Made by a program: the position numbers and the translations under genes. From the NCBI GenBank assembly GCA_003116995.1, contig BDSL01000094.1, positions 248,001 through 312,000 of the forward strand: a stretch of 64,000 bases of DNA, given 5' to 3'. The stretch is from Yamagishiella unicocca. Lineage: Eukaryota; Chlorophyta; Chlorophyceae; Chlamydomonadales; Volvocaceae. Within the stretch, counting starts at the first letter, position 1, and the number at the start of each line of letters is the position of its first letter. Shown in pieces: positions 49,701 through 61,168 of this stretch. Below the pieces are notes generated by a model. It saw only the letters and a list, made by a program, of their open reading frames with translations, had not been told where the DNA came from and made no database searches.

Positions 49701-52700
49701 GGTGTGTCGAGGAAGCTGGCGGGGGTGTGTCGAGGAAGCTGGCGGGGGTGTGTCGAGGAAGCTGACGGGGGTGTGTCGAGGAAGCTGGCGGGGGTGTGTC
49801 GAGGAAGCTGGCGGGGGTGTGTCGAGGAAGCTGGCGGGGGTGTGTCGAGGAAGCTGGCGGGGGTGTGTCGAGGAAGCTGGCGGGGGTGTGTCGAGGAAGC
49901 TGACGGGGGTGTGTTGAGGAAGCGGCGGGGGGTCGTCTTGTCCAGTCTCCGGCTCTCCGCACTGCGTCGTGTCTGTGGGTGGTCTCCGCCAGGAGGCCCG
50001 CGTGTAACCCCCCCTCCCTCCCCACTGGCCACTGCAGGTGGACCGGCCCGCCGCCACCCCGGAGCGCTGCGCCGCAGTGGCCAACTCCCTGCTTGACCTG
50101 TTCGTGTCCCTGGGGGCGTCCGACGAGCAGTTGGACTTCCCGCTGCTGTACGCATCGGCCAAGCAGGTACGGCGGCAGTAGCGGCCCGGAGGAGGCGTGA
50201 GAGCGGGGAGGAGGGGGCGTACCGTGAGGGAGCTGTCGTGGGGCTGGGGTAGTGCCAGGGGGGCCGGTCCTACGCTTTGGAGCCAGGGGACCGAGCCAGT
50301 GTTGGGGGGGGAGGTCTGGTGCGTCACCGCCGGCCATAACGGGTGTCAGGAGCGCTGGGGGGCCCGGAGGGGGGAGGTGGACCGTGGACTAGGAAGCTGG
50401 GGGGCAGGGGGGGGGGGTGGAGCGGCAGTTCCGGACTTGCCTTGGGGTGGAGGGCTGGGGCACAGCCCACTACTGAGAGCAAGGGGCTCACCAACCTGAT
50501 AGATGGTAGAGCCGATCCTGACAGATGGCGGCGCTGGTCGCAGCGGCCCGAACCCCCCTAGACGCCCCGCACGCGCACGTGCTTATTTCCTCTTGAGACC
50601 TATGGGGGGTAGGCGGTGGTCGGGAGGGGTCTGCGGGGTTGGAGGTGGTCGGGGCCGGAACCTCACCTCCTTGCGCACCGCACCTGGCGGCTGCAAACGC
50701 TAGCCTCACCCGCACCGCCGGCCCCCCGCCCCTCGTCGCCTCGCCGCCGCCTGCTCCAGGGGTGGGCCAGTCGCACGCTGCCCCAGGGGCTGGACGGGCC
50801 GCCTTCCGCCTCCGTTGCCGCGGCGGTCCAGGGAGGGATGAGCCCCCTGCTGGACACCATTGCGGCGCACGTGCCGCCACCCGCCACCGCGGCTGACGTG
50901 GAGGGGCCCTTCGCGCTGAGGGTGGCCATGATCGAGCGCGACCCCTACATCGGCCGCATCGCGACGGGTGGGTGGGGTGCGGGGTAATGGGGGTAATGGG
51001 TGCGAATCACAGCTGTTTGGGCCTCGGGTGGGCGGGCGGGCGGGGGACTTAGTTGGGCAGGTGGGGCGGTGTCCCGCTCCCTGGTGTCCGCCCTCCCTCT
51101 CAGGCCTCTCGCACGCGCACGCGGTTTGCTCCCCTCTGCCCCCCCCCTTCCCCCAGGCCGCGTGGCGTCAGGCAGGGCCCGCGTTGGCGACAAGGTGGGT
51201 GCGGGGGTGGTGGCTGGCTGGCTGGGTGTGTGAAGGGGGGGAGGGACGAGAGGAAGCCGTGTGCGTGTGCGCGTGTGTGCGTGTGTGCGTGTGCGCGTGT
51301 GGGGGGGGTAGGAGGGGTGCGGGTTGGCTGGCTGCAGCGGCGCCCCTCCAGCTCGTGCGTGCATCAGGGTACATCTGCACGCTGTGGGGAGATCCACGCC
51401 ACCCACCTGGGACCTCGCTCGTGCATCGCGCCGCTGCCCCTCGCCTCCGCCCCCTCCCTCTCCACCTTCGACCCCCCCTCCCTCCCCCCCTCTCCCCCCC
51501 CAGGTCCGGGTGCTGAGCTACGAGGCGGGAGGCCCTGTGGGCGAGGAGGCCCGGATCACCCGCATCATCAAGCGCACGGGAATGAGCAAGGTGGGTGGGT
51601 GGGCGGGTGGTTCCGGCAATTTAGCTTGCGCAAGTCTTACGCACGTCATCGCTGCGTGGTTCCGGCAATTTAGCTTGCGCAAGTCTTACGCACGTCATCG
51701 CTGCGTGGTTCCGGCAATTTAGCTTGCGCAAGTCTTACGCACGTCATCGCTGCGTGGTTCCGGCAATTTAGCTTGCGCAAGTCTTACGCACGTCATCGCT
51801 GCGTGGTGTCTTCGGATACGCTCCTTGCTACCTATCATGTACGGTAGGCTGATGGATGTATGTTGCGCAAGTCACCGGCTCGCTCCCTCCTCAACCCGCC
51901 TTGGCTCGCAGATCCAGCTGGAGGAGGCGGTGGCGGGGGACATCGTGTCGGTGGCGGGGGCAGGTGGGTGACCCGCGGGTCTGTCGCGGCCGCGGCGATG
52001 TGTGAAGTCAGGGGAAGAGCGGAACGATCCCAAGCACCGGTAGTGCGGTAGTGCTTGGCAAGCACGCTGCCCCCGGCCCGGCTAGCCACGTCAGGTGGAA
52101 AGGAGCTGCGACAGGGACGCGAGCGTACGACAATGACGCTACGCATGCGGGTGTATGCATTTGCGCCATAGTTCCAGGGTTACGAAAGGGGGAGTGGTTC
52201 CGAGGAGGAATGGCGGAATGCAGCTGCCGTCGTGCAATTGCCGTACCGCGGTGGTTCCCTCCGCTGCAGGTGGCGCCGGTATCGCTGACACCATCGCCAG
52301 CCCCGAGCTGGCGACCCCCCTGGACCCGGGCCGCATAGACCCACCCACCCTGGCAATGGTAAGGGGTTGGGGAGGGGGAGGCGTTGGGGAGGTGTACTGG
52401 AAGGTGGCGTGCTGATTATGCACCGCCAGGAGGGTGGCCGGTGGTGTCTGGCGGGGTGACGCTGTGGCGGGGGGGGGGGGGCTAGTGAGGACATCCCGTG
52501 CAGCTGGAAGGTGGCGAGAAACCGTTGGACGCGACATGGGGAACCGAGAGGAGGAACTGGGGGTGCGGAGGGGGATGCGGAGGGGGGGATGCAGATCTTG
52601 TCAGGTCTCATCGAGTCTCGTCGGGTCTAATCGGGTCGTGTCAGATCTAGGCGGATGTAGTCGGATCTAGCCGGACCTAGTCGGATCTAGTCAGATCTAG

Positions 52701-55700
52701 TCTGTCGGGTCAAGTCCGCTCGGTCCAGACCGAGTCGGGCCTTACCGGGTTTACTCTAGCGGTGTCAGGTTGTTTCAGGTCGTGTCGGGTTGTCAGAGCT
52801 CGTCGCCTAATTGGGTAGAATCGGGTCTGGAAGGTGTAATCGGAAAGCACCGGGTGTAATCGGGTCGGGTCGGCCGGGTCTGACAACCCCCACGTCAGCG
52901 CCCGCCCCCTTCTTGGACGGTGCTACTCCGCCGACTGACTCGGCCGCCCTCTCTCCGCGCCCCACCTCCAGGTGTTTGGCCCCAACGACTCCCCACTGGC
53001 GGGCCGGGCGGGTAAGGCGCTGACGGGGAGAGCCATCGGCGAGCGACTGCAGGTGTGCGAAGGGGGGTTTACGATAAGAGAACCGGTAACTCGGCTGGGG
53101 AAATGTAGTGCGAAAGGGGGGGAAGGTGGGGAGCCGGGATAGAGAGGAGGGGGGAGCGGGGGGGGGGTTTCGAGGAAGACCCGTGGATGCGAGAAAGAAA
53201 CCGTTTCGAAAAAACGTTTCGAGATGCATGCTGGAGAACTGGGGTGAGGATACAAAAGACAGTGGTCGTATGTCGACCTTCGGCGGTTAAGCTAAATCGG
53301 CGGCGGCTGGACGAAAGGAAGCGAGGACCCCGCGTGACGCAAGGAAACGTTTCGCGAAACCGGTTGGTTTGGAGCGAGGGGGGGCCTGACCGGGGGCCGG
53401 CTCGTAAAGGTCGTACAGTCGTACCAGCACCTGCTTGCGCTCCTTGCGACAACTACTTACCTGAGCTGCATGCCCTCCAACCCCCGCCGCACATGGCCCC
53501 CCACCCCCCGGCCTCTGTGCGCCGCCGTGTAGCGCCACCTGCTGCCCCCCTACCGCCATCACGACCCCCAGGCCACCAGGTGGAGGCGCCTGGTTTGTGC
53601 CACCCCTCACACCTCCTTCTCCCCTGGCCTCCCCCGCTCGCACCTCGTTCTTCTTTCCCGTGCAGTCCACTCCTCGCGCTCACCCTTCCATTCCCCGCCC
53701 CTGCTGCTGCCCCCGCCCCCCCGCCTCCTCCCCTGCCGGTTCGTTTTTGCACCCCCCCCCGCTGCCCCGCTGTCTCCCCCCCTGTCGAACCCCCGCTGCC
53801 CCGCTGTCTCCCTCGAACCCCCCGGCTGCCCCCCCCCGCTGCCCCCTTCCCCCGCTGCAGGCCGAGGCCGAGACCAGTGTCAGCCTCCGAGTGGTCCCTG
53901 TCCCCGGTGAGCACCCAGCTGGACCCGGGAGCAACTCCCCTCCCTGGTGGGCCCTGCACCCTCCGCGCACCCCCGTCCCTCCGCCTTACTTCGTCACCCC
54001 TCCTGCGCCTCCCCTACTTGACCGGCTACTCCACGACAGCGTCCCTCCCTCGTCTTCCACCCCCTTAGTCATATTAGGGCCCCCCACCCGACACACACCT
54101 CCCACCCCGTGTCACCGGGCCTACTCACGTCCTGCCGCACCTGTCCCAGCCCGCCAACCCGGTCCTCCGGCTTGCGCCTCACACGCTACCGCACATTAGT
54201 TTGTTCCTCTTCACTGTAACATGCCGCCGACGGCCCACCTCCACAGGTTTCTCGGCAGCCAATCCAGCATGCGCCAGCGTGCGCCAGCAACTATGAACTA
54301 AAATCCTATACGCCAGCCACACTCGCCACGTCGAGTAACCAGGTCTTTTCGCAACACCCCCGCCCAGGCGGCTCCGAGCGCTACGAGGTTCAGGCCCGCG
54401 GCGAGCTGCAGCTGGGTGTGCTGATCGAGAGCATGCGGCGCGAGGGGGCGGAGCTGGCGGTGTCGCCGCCGCAGGTGCTGCTGAGGTGGGTGGGGGCACC
54501 GGAGAGGAAGTGCCCCGGTGGGGGCTGGGGGTTTAGGGGTTTATTTAGGGGGGGGGATTTAGGGGGTTAGGGGGTTGGGGCGGCGACGAAACCCGTGGAC
54601 AGGGAGGTTGGGATGGTGAAACGACACGGAGGATGGGGTGGGTGGGGGGGGATTGAGGCTCCCCTGCCCCATGTCCTCACACCAGTCCCCACCAGGCCTC
54701 TCAGAGCCATCGCCGGGGTGACGCCCCCTGACGGCCCACCCGCCAACTGACTAACCGCAGCCTGCTCCTCCCCCCTACCTCCCTTACCTCATCCTCTACA
54801 CCCCCAGGCGCGAGGGCGGCCAGGTCCTGGAGCCGCTGGAGGAGGTGATGGTGGAAGTGGCTGACCAGGTGGCGGGCTCCGCCATTGAGGCGCTGTCGCT
54901 GAGGCGGGCGGAGCTGGTGGACATGGCGCCGATACCGGGGACAGGTGGGGGGCTCGCAGGGTTGGGGGCCCGCAGGGTCGCGGAACAGACCCAGTCACTC
55001 GACGAACGATTAGTTGGCGCATAGACTTCGAGGGGGGAGGGAATACCGTAGTAACCAGTACGGTGTTATTGGGGGGACAACGGGACTGCGAGGCCTGACC
55101 GTATCATGTGCCGGTTTAAGTCCTGGACAGCAAAGAAGCTGAAGGAGGGAGGGATGCTGTAGGGAGGGATGCCGTAGGGCGGGGACACGGTAGCAGCGAG
55201 TCCAGGGGGAGGCCTCGCGCCCCTGCCCCCCGTCTGGGTCGCAACCCCCCGTCTGGGCCGCCTCACCGGAGGGGTGCCACGTCACGCTGATGGAGGTGAA
55301 CTGGAAGGCGCGACCGCCGCCGGCGCTGCGGCTGTCGCCTCTGCCCCCCATCTGCACCGCATGACGCCATCAAGAGCAAAGGTGGCATCACCGTGCTCTG
55401 GGCGGGGGACTTGAGTGCCCGCAGTGCTCTCGCTCCCCACCTGCACCACCCCCATCCCCACCCGCACCCTCATCCTCGTGCTGCTGCCTACCCCGCAGGG
55501 AAGCAGCGGTTGACCTTCATCGCTCCGTCCCGGGGCCTCATCGGCTTCAAGTGAGTCCCCCTTATCCGCCTGCTTGCCTGTGGGGGGATGCCGTACCGTG
55601 TGGGGAGGAATCGTGGGCGGCGGCTACATGGGTTTATGCCCTTGGGGGGGAGTTCAGGGGAGGCACGGGTCAGCGGCGCACCACACGCCCGAGGTCCTCC

Positions 55701-57664
55701 ACCTGTAGGCTCCTCAACATGCACGCCTGCCTGCTTCCCCCCCGCGGCACGGCAGGAGCGTGTTCGTGCACATGACCCGTGGCGAGGGCATCATGTCCCG
55801 CGTCTTCCTGCGCTACTCGGCCATGAAGGGGCCGCTGGAGGGAGTGCGCAAGGGCGAGTGGAGGGGGCCGGCTGGGAGGGTTGGGGGGGGCCGGAAACTT
55901 GGGGAGAGGGTGGTGAGAAGACCCGGGGGGCATAAAGACCGATTACTCGACCAGGGTGGGGTGGGGTGTTTCGTCGCGTCGGTGCGAGGGGCACCGACGG
56001 GTAGCGGTTCAGGGTTGAAGAGGACGCGGAAGATGCGGCGATTTTGGATGCTTGCAGACCTGGCACAATGAGCCTAACCCGGTGTGGTGGCGCAACTTGA
56101 CAGCCTGTCGGCCAGGTGCCTTACGGCGGCCCCCGGCCGGTGGCCTCCCGCTCTCCGCACTTTTCCGCAGGCGTGATGGTAGCCGTGGCTGAGGGCCGCG
56201 CCTCCACCTACGCTCTGGGAGAGCTGCAGAGCCGAGGGACGTTTTTCATCAACCCCGGAACCGATGTGTACGGCGGCATGATTGTCGGCGAGCACAGCCG
56301 CGACGAGGACCTTGATGTAGGTAGCGTTAGGATGCAAGTAATGGAAGGAGCATTTTTTATTCAGACCAAGCGTAGCACAGGGCCTTCTCTCACTTACGGG
56401 TTTCCCAGTTTCGCTGGCAAAAACGGTTACAGTTTCATCATGCTGTTTTCGTCTGTTTTACTTTCCCTTGCTCTATAAAGGAGCATCTTCTGCTGCAGGA
56501 TGAATGCGCAAAATGTAGCCTATGAATCGGACATGCATGGCTTCGCGTTTTGTTTATGGCTAACCCCCGTCAGTTTTCTGCAAAGACTCCGCTACACACT
56601 CTGCTAGAGCCCCACCGGGGCGATAATAAACAATGCAGGTAGGGAGAGGGTGAAGACGCATCGAACTTTCAATTATTCCGAGTTGGGCGCCTAGTACTGC
56701 AACACTCCCGTTGTTCGATTAGCGACCCTTTTTAAATCTGTCAAGATTATGCAGCGTTGGCCCATTCCTGGTGGCTGCCGGCATTTGTTTGTAGCACCAG
56801 TAACATTTCTACGACCCGTGCCGCAAAACCGCATGGACGTCTCGATCCGGCGCGCTGTCAAGACGGACGCCCCCACCCCTTCCCTCCGTGTGGTACTATC
56901 ATCCCTCTCTCGCGACCTGCCCTCCCAGCCGCCCCGCCCACCTTTCGACAATCCCCCAACGGTTCTTTTTTGAAACCCCCCCACACACCGCACAGGTGAA
57001 CCCCGTCAAGGAGAAGAAGGTCAGCAACGTACGCAGCGTCCAGAGTGACGACAAGATAGCGCTGTCGGCCCCGCGGATGATGACTCTAGAGGATGCCATC
57101 GGGTGGGCGGCCTGGGCGGGGGGGCGGGGGGGTTGTTCAATGGGGAGTGGTAGTCCGCATCTGTCGCGACGTACAGTGGGGTGTGATGTTTAATGCGGAT
57201 CAAATGGCGGTGGCGGGTCCCGCCGTTGAAAGGCAGGTGGTGGTTACGGCCCAAAACGCATCATCACGGAACTCATCACAATGGAAGACAGGCAAGGAGA
57301 TGAGCTAGCTCGCTAGTGAACGGCTTCATCGCGTTGGCTTGTGCCCTGGCAGGAATGTGTTGATGTGGTGTGCCTTACTCGCGGCCTCACTCCGTCACCC
57401 CCTCCCGCGCCTCTGCACAACCCTGCACGGCCCCGCAACCTCACCCCCTTCTGGCCATCCCCTCACCCCCAACCCCCAACCCCTTCCGGCCATCCCCTCA
57501 CGCCCGCACCCTCCTCATCCGCGCTCGCACGTTTGCGCCGCAGGTATGTGGCCCAGGACGAGCTGATCGAGGTGACCCCGGCCGCTATCCGGCTGCGCAA
57601 GGAGATCCTTGACGCCGGCGCCAGAAGGACCCGGGCGAAACGGCAGCAGCAGCAACAACAGTAG
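46779..57664 (+). CDS. typA: TypA/BipA ribosome-associated GTPase, organellar
   Basis: Eighteen exons: 46779-47450, 48693-48775, 49021-49147, 50038-50166, 50760-50967, 51157-51194, 51504-51590, 51912-51963, 52270-52358, 52972-53052, 53861-53906, 54368-54485, 54808-54944, 55499-55550, 55756-55853, 56171-56316, 56996-57102, 57544-57664; 796 residues. Every phase closes. Residues 1 to about 170 are an Ala/Ser-rich targeting extension. The GTPase domain has AHIDHGKTT (about 181-189), [18 protein letters not shown] (split by an intron) and SAK. Then come domain II ([12 protein letters not shown]), the EF-G III-type domain ([18 protein letters not shown]), the V-like domain and the TypA-specific C-terminus ([53 protein letters not shown]). 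TypA binds the 70S ribosome and supports assembly or translation under stress. The bacterial form is about 610 residues. The intron after 55853 appears to be GC-AG. A TGTAA lies at 58185. Confidence 0.95.
47686..47745 (+). repeat. Dispersed intronic repeat, family 1
   Basis: GTTTCGAGGAAGACCCGTGG, AAAAACCGCTTTGAGATGCA and TGCTGGGGAACTGGGG. It lies in TypA intron 1, sense. Confidence 0.8.
49158..49215 (+). repeat. Dispersed intronic repeat, family 2
   Basis: A G-run is followed by TACATACAAGAACCGTTGAC, TCGACATGGGAATTGTAGCG and GGTGCATAGCC. It starts about 10 bp into TypA intron 3, sense. Confidence 0.75.
49250..49930. repeat. 23-bp minisatellite, about 29 copies, TypA intron 3
   Basis: The unit begins GAGGAAGCTGGCGGGGGTGT and ends GTC. 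Copies are almost identical. One lacks a G (about 49490), and TGACGGGG variants occur near 49765 and 49900. Since 23 is not a multiple of 3 and no frame has a stop, long false open frames appear on both strands. Confidence 0.97.
51607..51802. repeat. Four tandem 49-bp copies, TypA intron 7
   Basis: Each copy begins GTGGTTCCGGCAATTTAGCT and includes the palindrome TTGCGCAA. Copies are identical as far as I can read. Confidence 0.95.
52590..52800. repeat. Degenerate short-period repeat (GTCGGATCTA type), TypA intron 9
   Basis: Many variants of TCGGATCTAG, GTCGGGTCT and GTCAGATCTAG lie head to tail with about 10-bp spacing. Confidence 0.8.
53060..53112 (+). repeat. Dispersed intronic repeat, family 2
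   Basis: GGGGGGTTTACGATAAGAGA, then ACCGGTAACTCGGCTGGGGA, then AATGTAGTGC. It starts about 8 bp into TypA intron 10, sense. Confidence 0.8.
53166..53330 (+). repeat. Dispersed intronic repeat, family 1, long copy
   Basis: The same module order as 12150-12350: GTTTCGAGGAAGACCCGTGG, AAACCGTTTCG, GAGATGCATGCTGGAGAACT, GGTCG...CGACCTTCGGCGG, TTAAGCTAAATCGGCGGC, GACGAAAGGAAGCGAGG. It lies in TypA intron 10, about 55 bp after a family 2 copy. Confidence 0.85.
54305..54360 (-). repeat. Dispersed intronic repeat, family 2 (minus orientation)
   Basis: On the minus strand GGGGGTGTTGCGAAAAGACC is followed by TGGTTACTCGACGTGGCGAG. It lies just upstream of the acceptor at 54368 in TypA intron 11, antisense. 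Confidence 0.65.
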
Positions 57665-59927
57665 GCGCAGCTGGAAAAACAGCAGCAGCAGGTGTAGCAC
57701 TAGCAGTAGCATAGACGCTCCGAACTGAGCTCCCCTGGAGGGGTGACTGAGCAGCAAGTCCGACGCGGCAAGCGGCGCAGCTTGGTGTTGGAGGTGATGA
57801 GGGTGTACGGACGGCGTGCAGAGCGGCGAGGATGCGTTGGGGACTCTCGCGGCGTTGGAGCGCTGGGGGGCTTCTGACGTGCTGGTGACGTGGCGGGTCG
57901 ATTTATGAGTGTCTCGAACGTGATTTGGTACGAACGAGGCAGCACGGTTCGTGATACGAGATCCAAGGAGAGTTCGAAGGAGAGTTGCTGCGCAGCGCGA
58001 GGTACTGGGTTGCAGGGAGGAAAGCTGGTTGCTTCCGATCCCATCCCATGCAGCATGTCAGGCGAGAGCCGAGGACCCTTCCACGAGGAGAGCCGCATTG
58101 GGGTGGTGCACCTGGTGTGAGAGCTGTTGACCAGCGGACTGCGGCGCCTGTTGGCCAACGGGCGGATATGACTGCCTCGCGGGGTGTAAGCGGGCCGGTG
58201 CGCATGCTGGTAGAATGCCGTGTGGCCAGGGGGGCCCGGCACTGGGTGAGCGGGGGGTTACATAACAGAACCGGTACTGGGGAAATGTAGCGTGTGCATA
58301 CCGGTAGCCTGCGGACACTGGGACGCGCGCGCATGCTACTGGACTACGGTGGCCGGCCATACACGCGGACGCGACGACGGCGGGTGCAGTGAAGGAGAAG
58401 AAGGAGAAGAAGTGGGCTATAATGTGAAGTGCAAAGCAGAGAACTGGGATGGCGAACGGGGAAGCCGCGAGATGCATGTGCACCGAGGGCTGGAGACGGC
58501 CCATTCCATCCCGGAGACCGATCGTTACCTTTGAAAAGGAGATACGTTACCGATGCACAATGGCGCGCGGCCGCTGCCGGCACGTGGCTTGAACCGCGCG
58601 GCGATGCGAATGGCAACGAACGCGCGCGAACGGCCGCTGAACAGGTGCACAGGATGAACAGAGTGGAGCGGGGGGCCGGGCGGAAAGACCCAGTTACATG
58701 AGACCCGGTGACAAGGGGCGACCATGACACACCACATCGGTGTGGCGACTGTGAAGTTGCGACAGTGGAGCGCACCGGCAATGTGTCGTGTCGTAGGGGA
58801 CAGTTGAATAAGCTGCCTGTCATTGTGATATTATAGTCATCAAAGCCAGGTGTGCGTCTAGGGAGCAGTCACCTGGAGGTCGGAACAGATGTATACACGA
58901 CACATGTTACCCATCGCTACACTATCCTGCAGGCTTATCATAATCCTTCTCGGCCAAAATTTCCCTCCAGTCCTGGCACACACCCTGCACCTAGTGGCTG
59001 GATATCCATCTCGCATCTCGCCGGCGCCCTTCCAGGACCGTCACCCAGAATTGTCACCTAAACAACAGAGTGTACACAGAAGTGTTTAGGGTTTTTGGGG
59101 TCGGGGGCGCAGGCTTGGGATGGACGCTGCAACTGCACACCAGTTCCTCACAACACACACGGGTCTGTATGAGGAGGAGTATCACATCACTCAAAACTTT
59201 TGACGGCTGATCCAGCTGGTGCCACCACTGCAACCAGCCTCCATTGATAACCCACGCACTATCTAGTAGGATGTTCGCATTGACTTATAATTTCACAGGA
59301 CAGTTCCAGCACACCTTCTCAGTTCTACCACACAGCCCGAAGAGCGGAACTTGCTAGTGACGGGCCCAACCGTTTCCTCAAGTCACTCCAAAACAACTGC
59401 CATCTCCAGATTCGAGCGCCAGGAAGTGCCCAACGGTGCCAACAACCACACCTGCTCAGTCCCACATTACTTCGCATCGCAACCTGAACACCGGAGGCAA
59501 CGAAGGCACAATAGCTATTATGACACACCGTGTCCCTCCGTTGCGTCCCCCTTTAAGAGGCTCTTAAGCAGTGACGCCCGAGTCTTGTACACCATCTGCC
59601 AATCCCTGTGCGCCCATATACGTGTATTTTCAGAGTAGCGGTTGCGCCAAATGCTGTCACAACATCCGTATATGTACAAATATCTTGTCAGACTACTGGA
59701 TGTATCCCACAAACTTGGCTCGCGTGCGCAGCCAGACATCAACAGCCCGCTACTATATATCTGGGTCTCTCCCCGAGCAGCTCCCCTTTTCGGCTGGATC
59801 GAAACTCAAAGCCAGCTCATCCCATCCCATACAACCCTGTCCGTGGATTCATGATTAGGAACGCTGCAGACCGACCGCGACCGCCGTGCTGCTGTCCGAA
59901 GCCAGCATCACCGCACTCGTGGCAGGC
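57665..59927. other. Intergenic: 3' flank of TypA, then nothing recognised
   Basis: TGTAA at 58185-58189 is a candidate poly(A) signal for TypA, about 520 nt past its stop. A family 2 repeat copy lies at 58252-58312, the one clear copy outside an intron. Beyond 58.8 kb composition becomes less GC-rich and no supported frame is seen. Confidence 0.5.
58252..58312 (+). repeat. Family 2 repeat outside an intron
   Basis: GGGGGGTTACATAACAGAAC, CGGTACTGGGGAAATGTAGC and GTGTGCATACCGG, downstream of the TypA stop and just past a TGTAA. Confidence 0.8.
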
Positions 59928-61168
59928 CTACTTGCATGTGAAGGCTGATCCGACCACTGTCCTGGAGCGGGTTTGCTTCAGCTGCTGCTTCAGGGCCGGC
60001 GCCGCCATCCGCTGCGCCGCCTGGCCCTCGGACATTCGAAGTGCTGCCGACAGGAGTAAGCCCTGTGACAGGAACATTGAGGCCGTGGTCCCAGGCGCCG
60101 AGCTAATGCCGTCAACACCACTCCCCAGGAAGTTCCTGTTGCTGGTGGTGCGTGTGAAGCGCTCGGTCTTGGAACGCTTCAGCTGAGCACATGTCGTTTG
60201 CAGGAGGCCCCCGGGGTCCCCGGGTGTGATGGCGCGGGCTACGTTAAGACACTCTCGCGTGCGGCCATGCGCCCCCACGGCCACTGTGGCCACCACGTCC
60301 CCACTGTCAGCACTGCAGCTGCGAAAGTTGCTGGCCACCCACGCCGCCGTACGGTCGGCTGCTGCTGCTGCAAGCTGTGCGTCAAAGACATCGTCTTCAG
60401 CCGCCTCGTCCATATCGGCGTCCGGTTCCAGAGCCTGCCGCGCTGGCGCAGTGTTGGTGTCATCACGTTGCGGACACTGGTGAGTGTAAGCGTGCGGCAG
60501 CTGGGCAACATCCGCTCTGTGCTGCTGCGGTTCCATGCTTGTCATCGTGTGCTTGATACCTGGCTCCGAAAGCCCAAGGACGCCCGGCGCGCTGTGCGCG
60601 GCGTTGGATGGGGCAAGGTTGGGAGCATGCACCCGTGGTGTGCTGGCGCACCGGTTCAGTCCCGGCGGGGACATGCCAATTGAGCCGGTCTCGCTGCCTG
60701 GCAAGGTCATTAGGAGCCGCTCGCCCATGGCACCAGGATTGGGCTGGTGGGCTGCATCGCTGTGGCGGGTGCGGGGCGCCGGCGCCCAGGCCGCGGTACC
60801 GTGGACCAGAGCTGGAGGAGGAACGTGGGAGGTCGTTTCACTTTCGGGTCCACCAAAGTTGACTCGCGCGAATGAGGCACCAACAGCTGCCAAGTCACAT
60901 CCCTTCTGATTATCACCATCGACAGCATTATTGTGGCAGACGCCGGGGGATTCCAAGGCAGTTTCTGCAGATGGGCCGGGTGGCAAGACGTGGGGATACT
61001 GGCCAGGTGCACTTCACCAAGATATTCTGGAATGGGTGGCCATATATGCACAATACTATGGCGTACGGCCTTGCGTGGCCTTGTGGCGTTGTGACCATGG
61101 CTCCATCGTACCTGTTTCAGTCGCGGCTTGGACCCCAACGGCTCGATCGCCATCTTCCTAACAGACAT
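59928..61168 (-). CDS. Hypothetical protein, weak two-exon model
   Basis: The model joins 61168-61112 (ATG, MSVRKMAIEPLGSKPRLKQ, donor GTACGA) to 60998-59928 (acceptor GGCCAG), phase 0, about 375 residues. The main support is one uninterrupted 1071-nt frame ending at 59928. The protein is rich in Ala, Ser, Thr and Pro, with an acidic patch (DADMDEAAEDDVFDAQ) followed by an Ala-rich segment and a basic Ser/Thr segment (KRSKTERFTRTTSNRNF). No domain, signal peptide or membrane span is recognised. It could be the last exon of a different gene or a chance open frame; codon third positions are only mildly GC-biased. It converges on TypA. Confidence 0.33.

Noticed and set aside
48983..50337. Long open frames (up to about 418 codons) on both strands
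   Set aside because: They are made by the 23-bp minisatellite in TypA intron 3. The period is not a multiple of 3 and the unit has no stop in any frame, so all frames stay open. The protein is a 23-residue loop repeat with no real features.
52811..54499. Pro-rich frames on plus and Gly-rich frames on minus around TypA exons 10-12
   Set aside because: They run through C-rich and G-rich introns. Only the short segments with TypA homology and phase-matched splice sites are coding.
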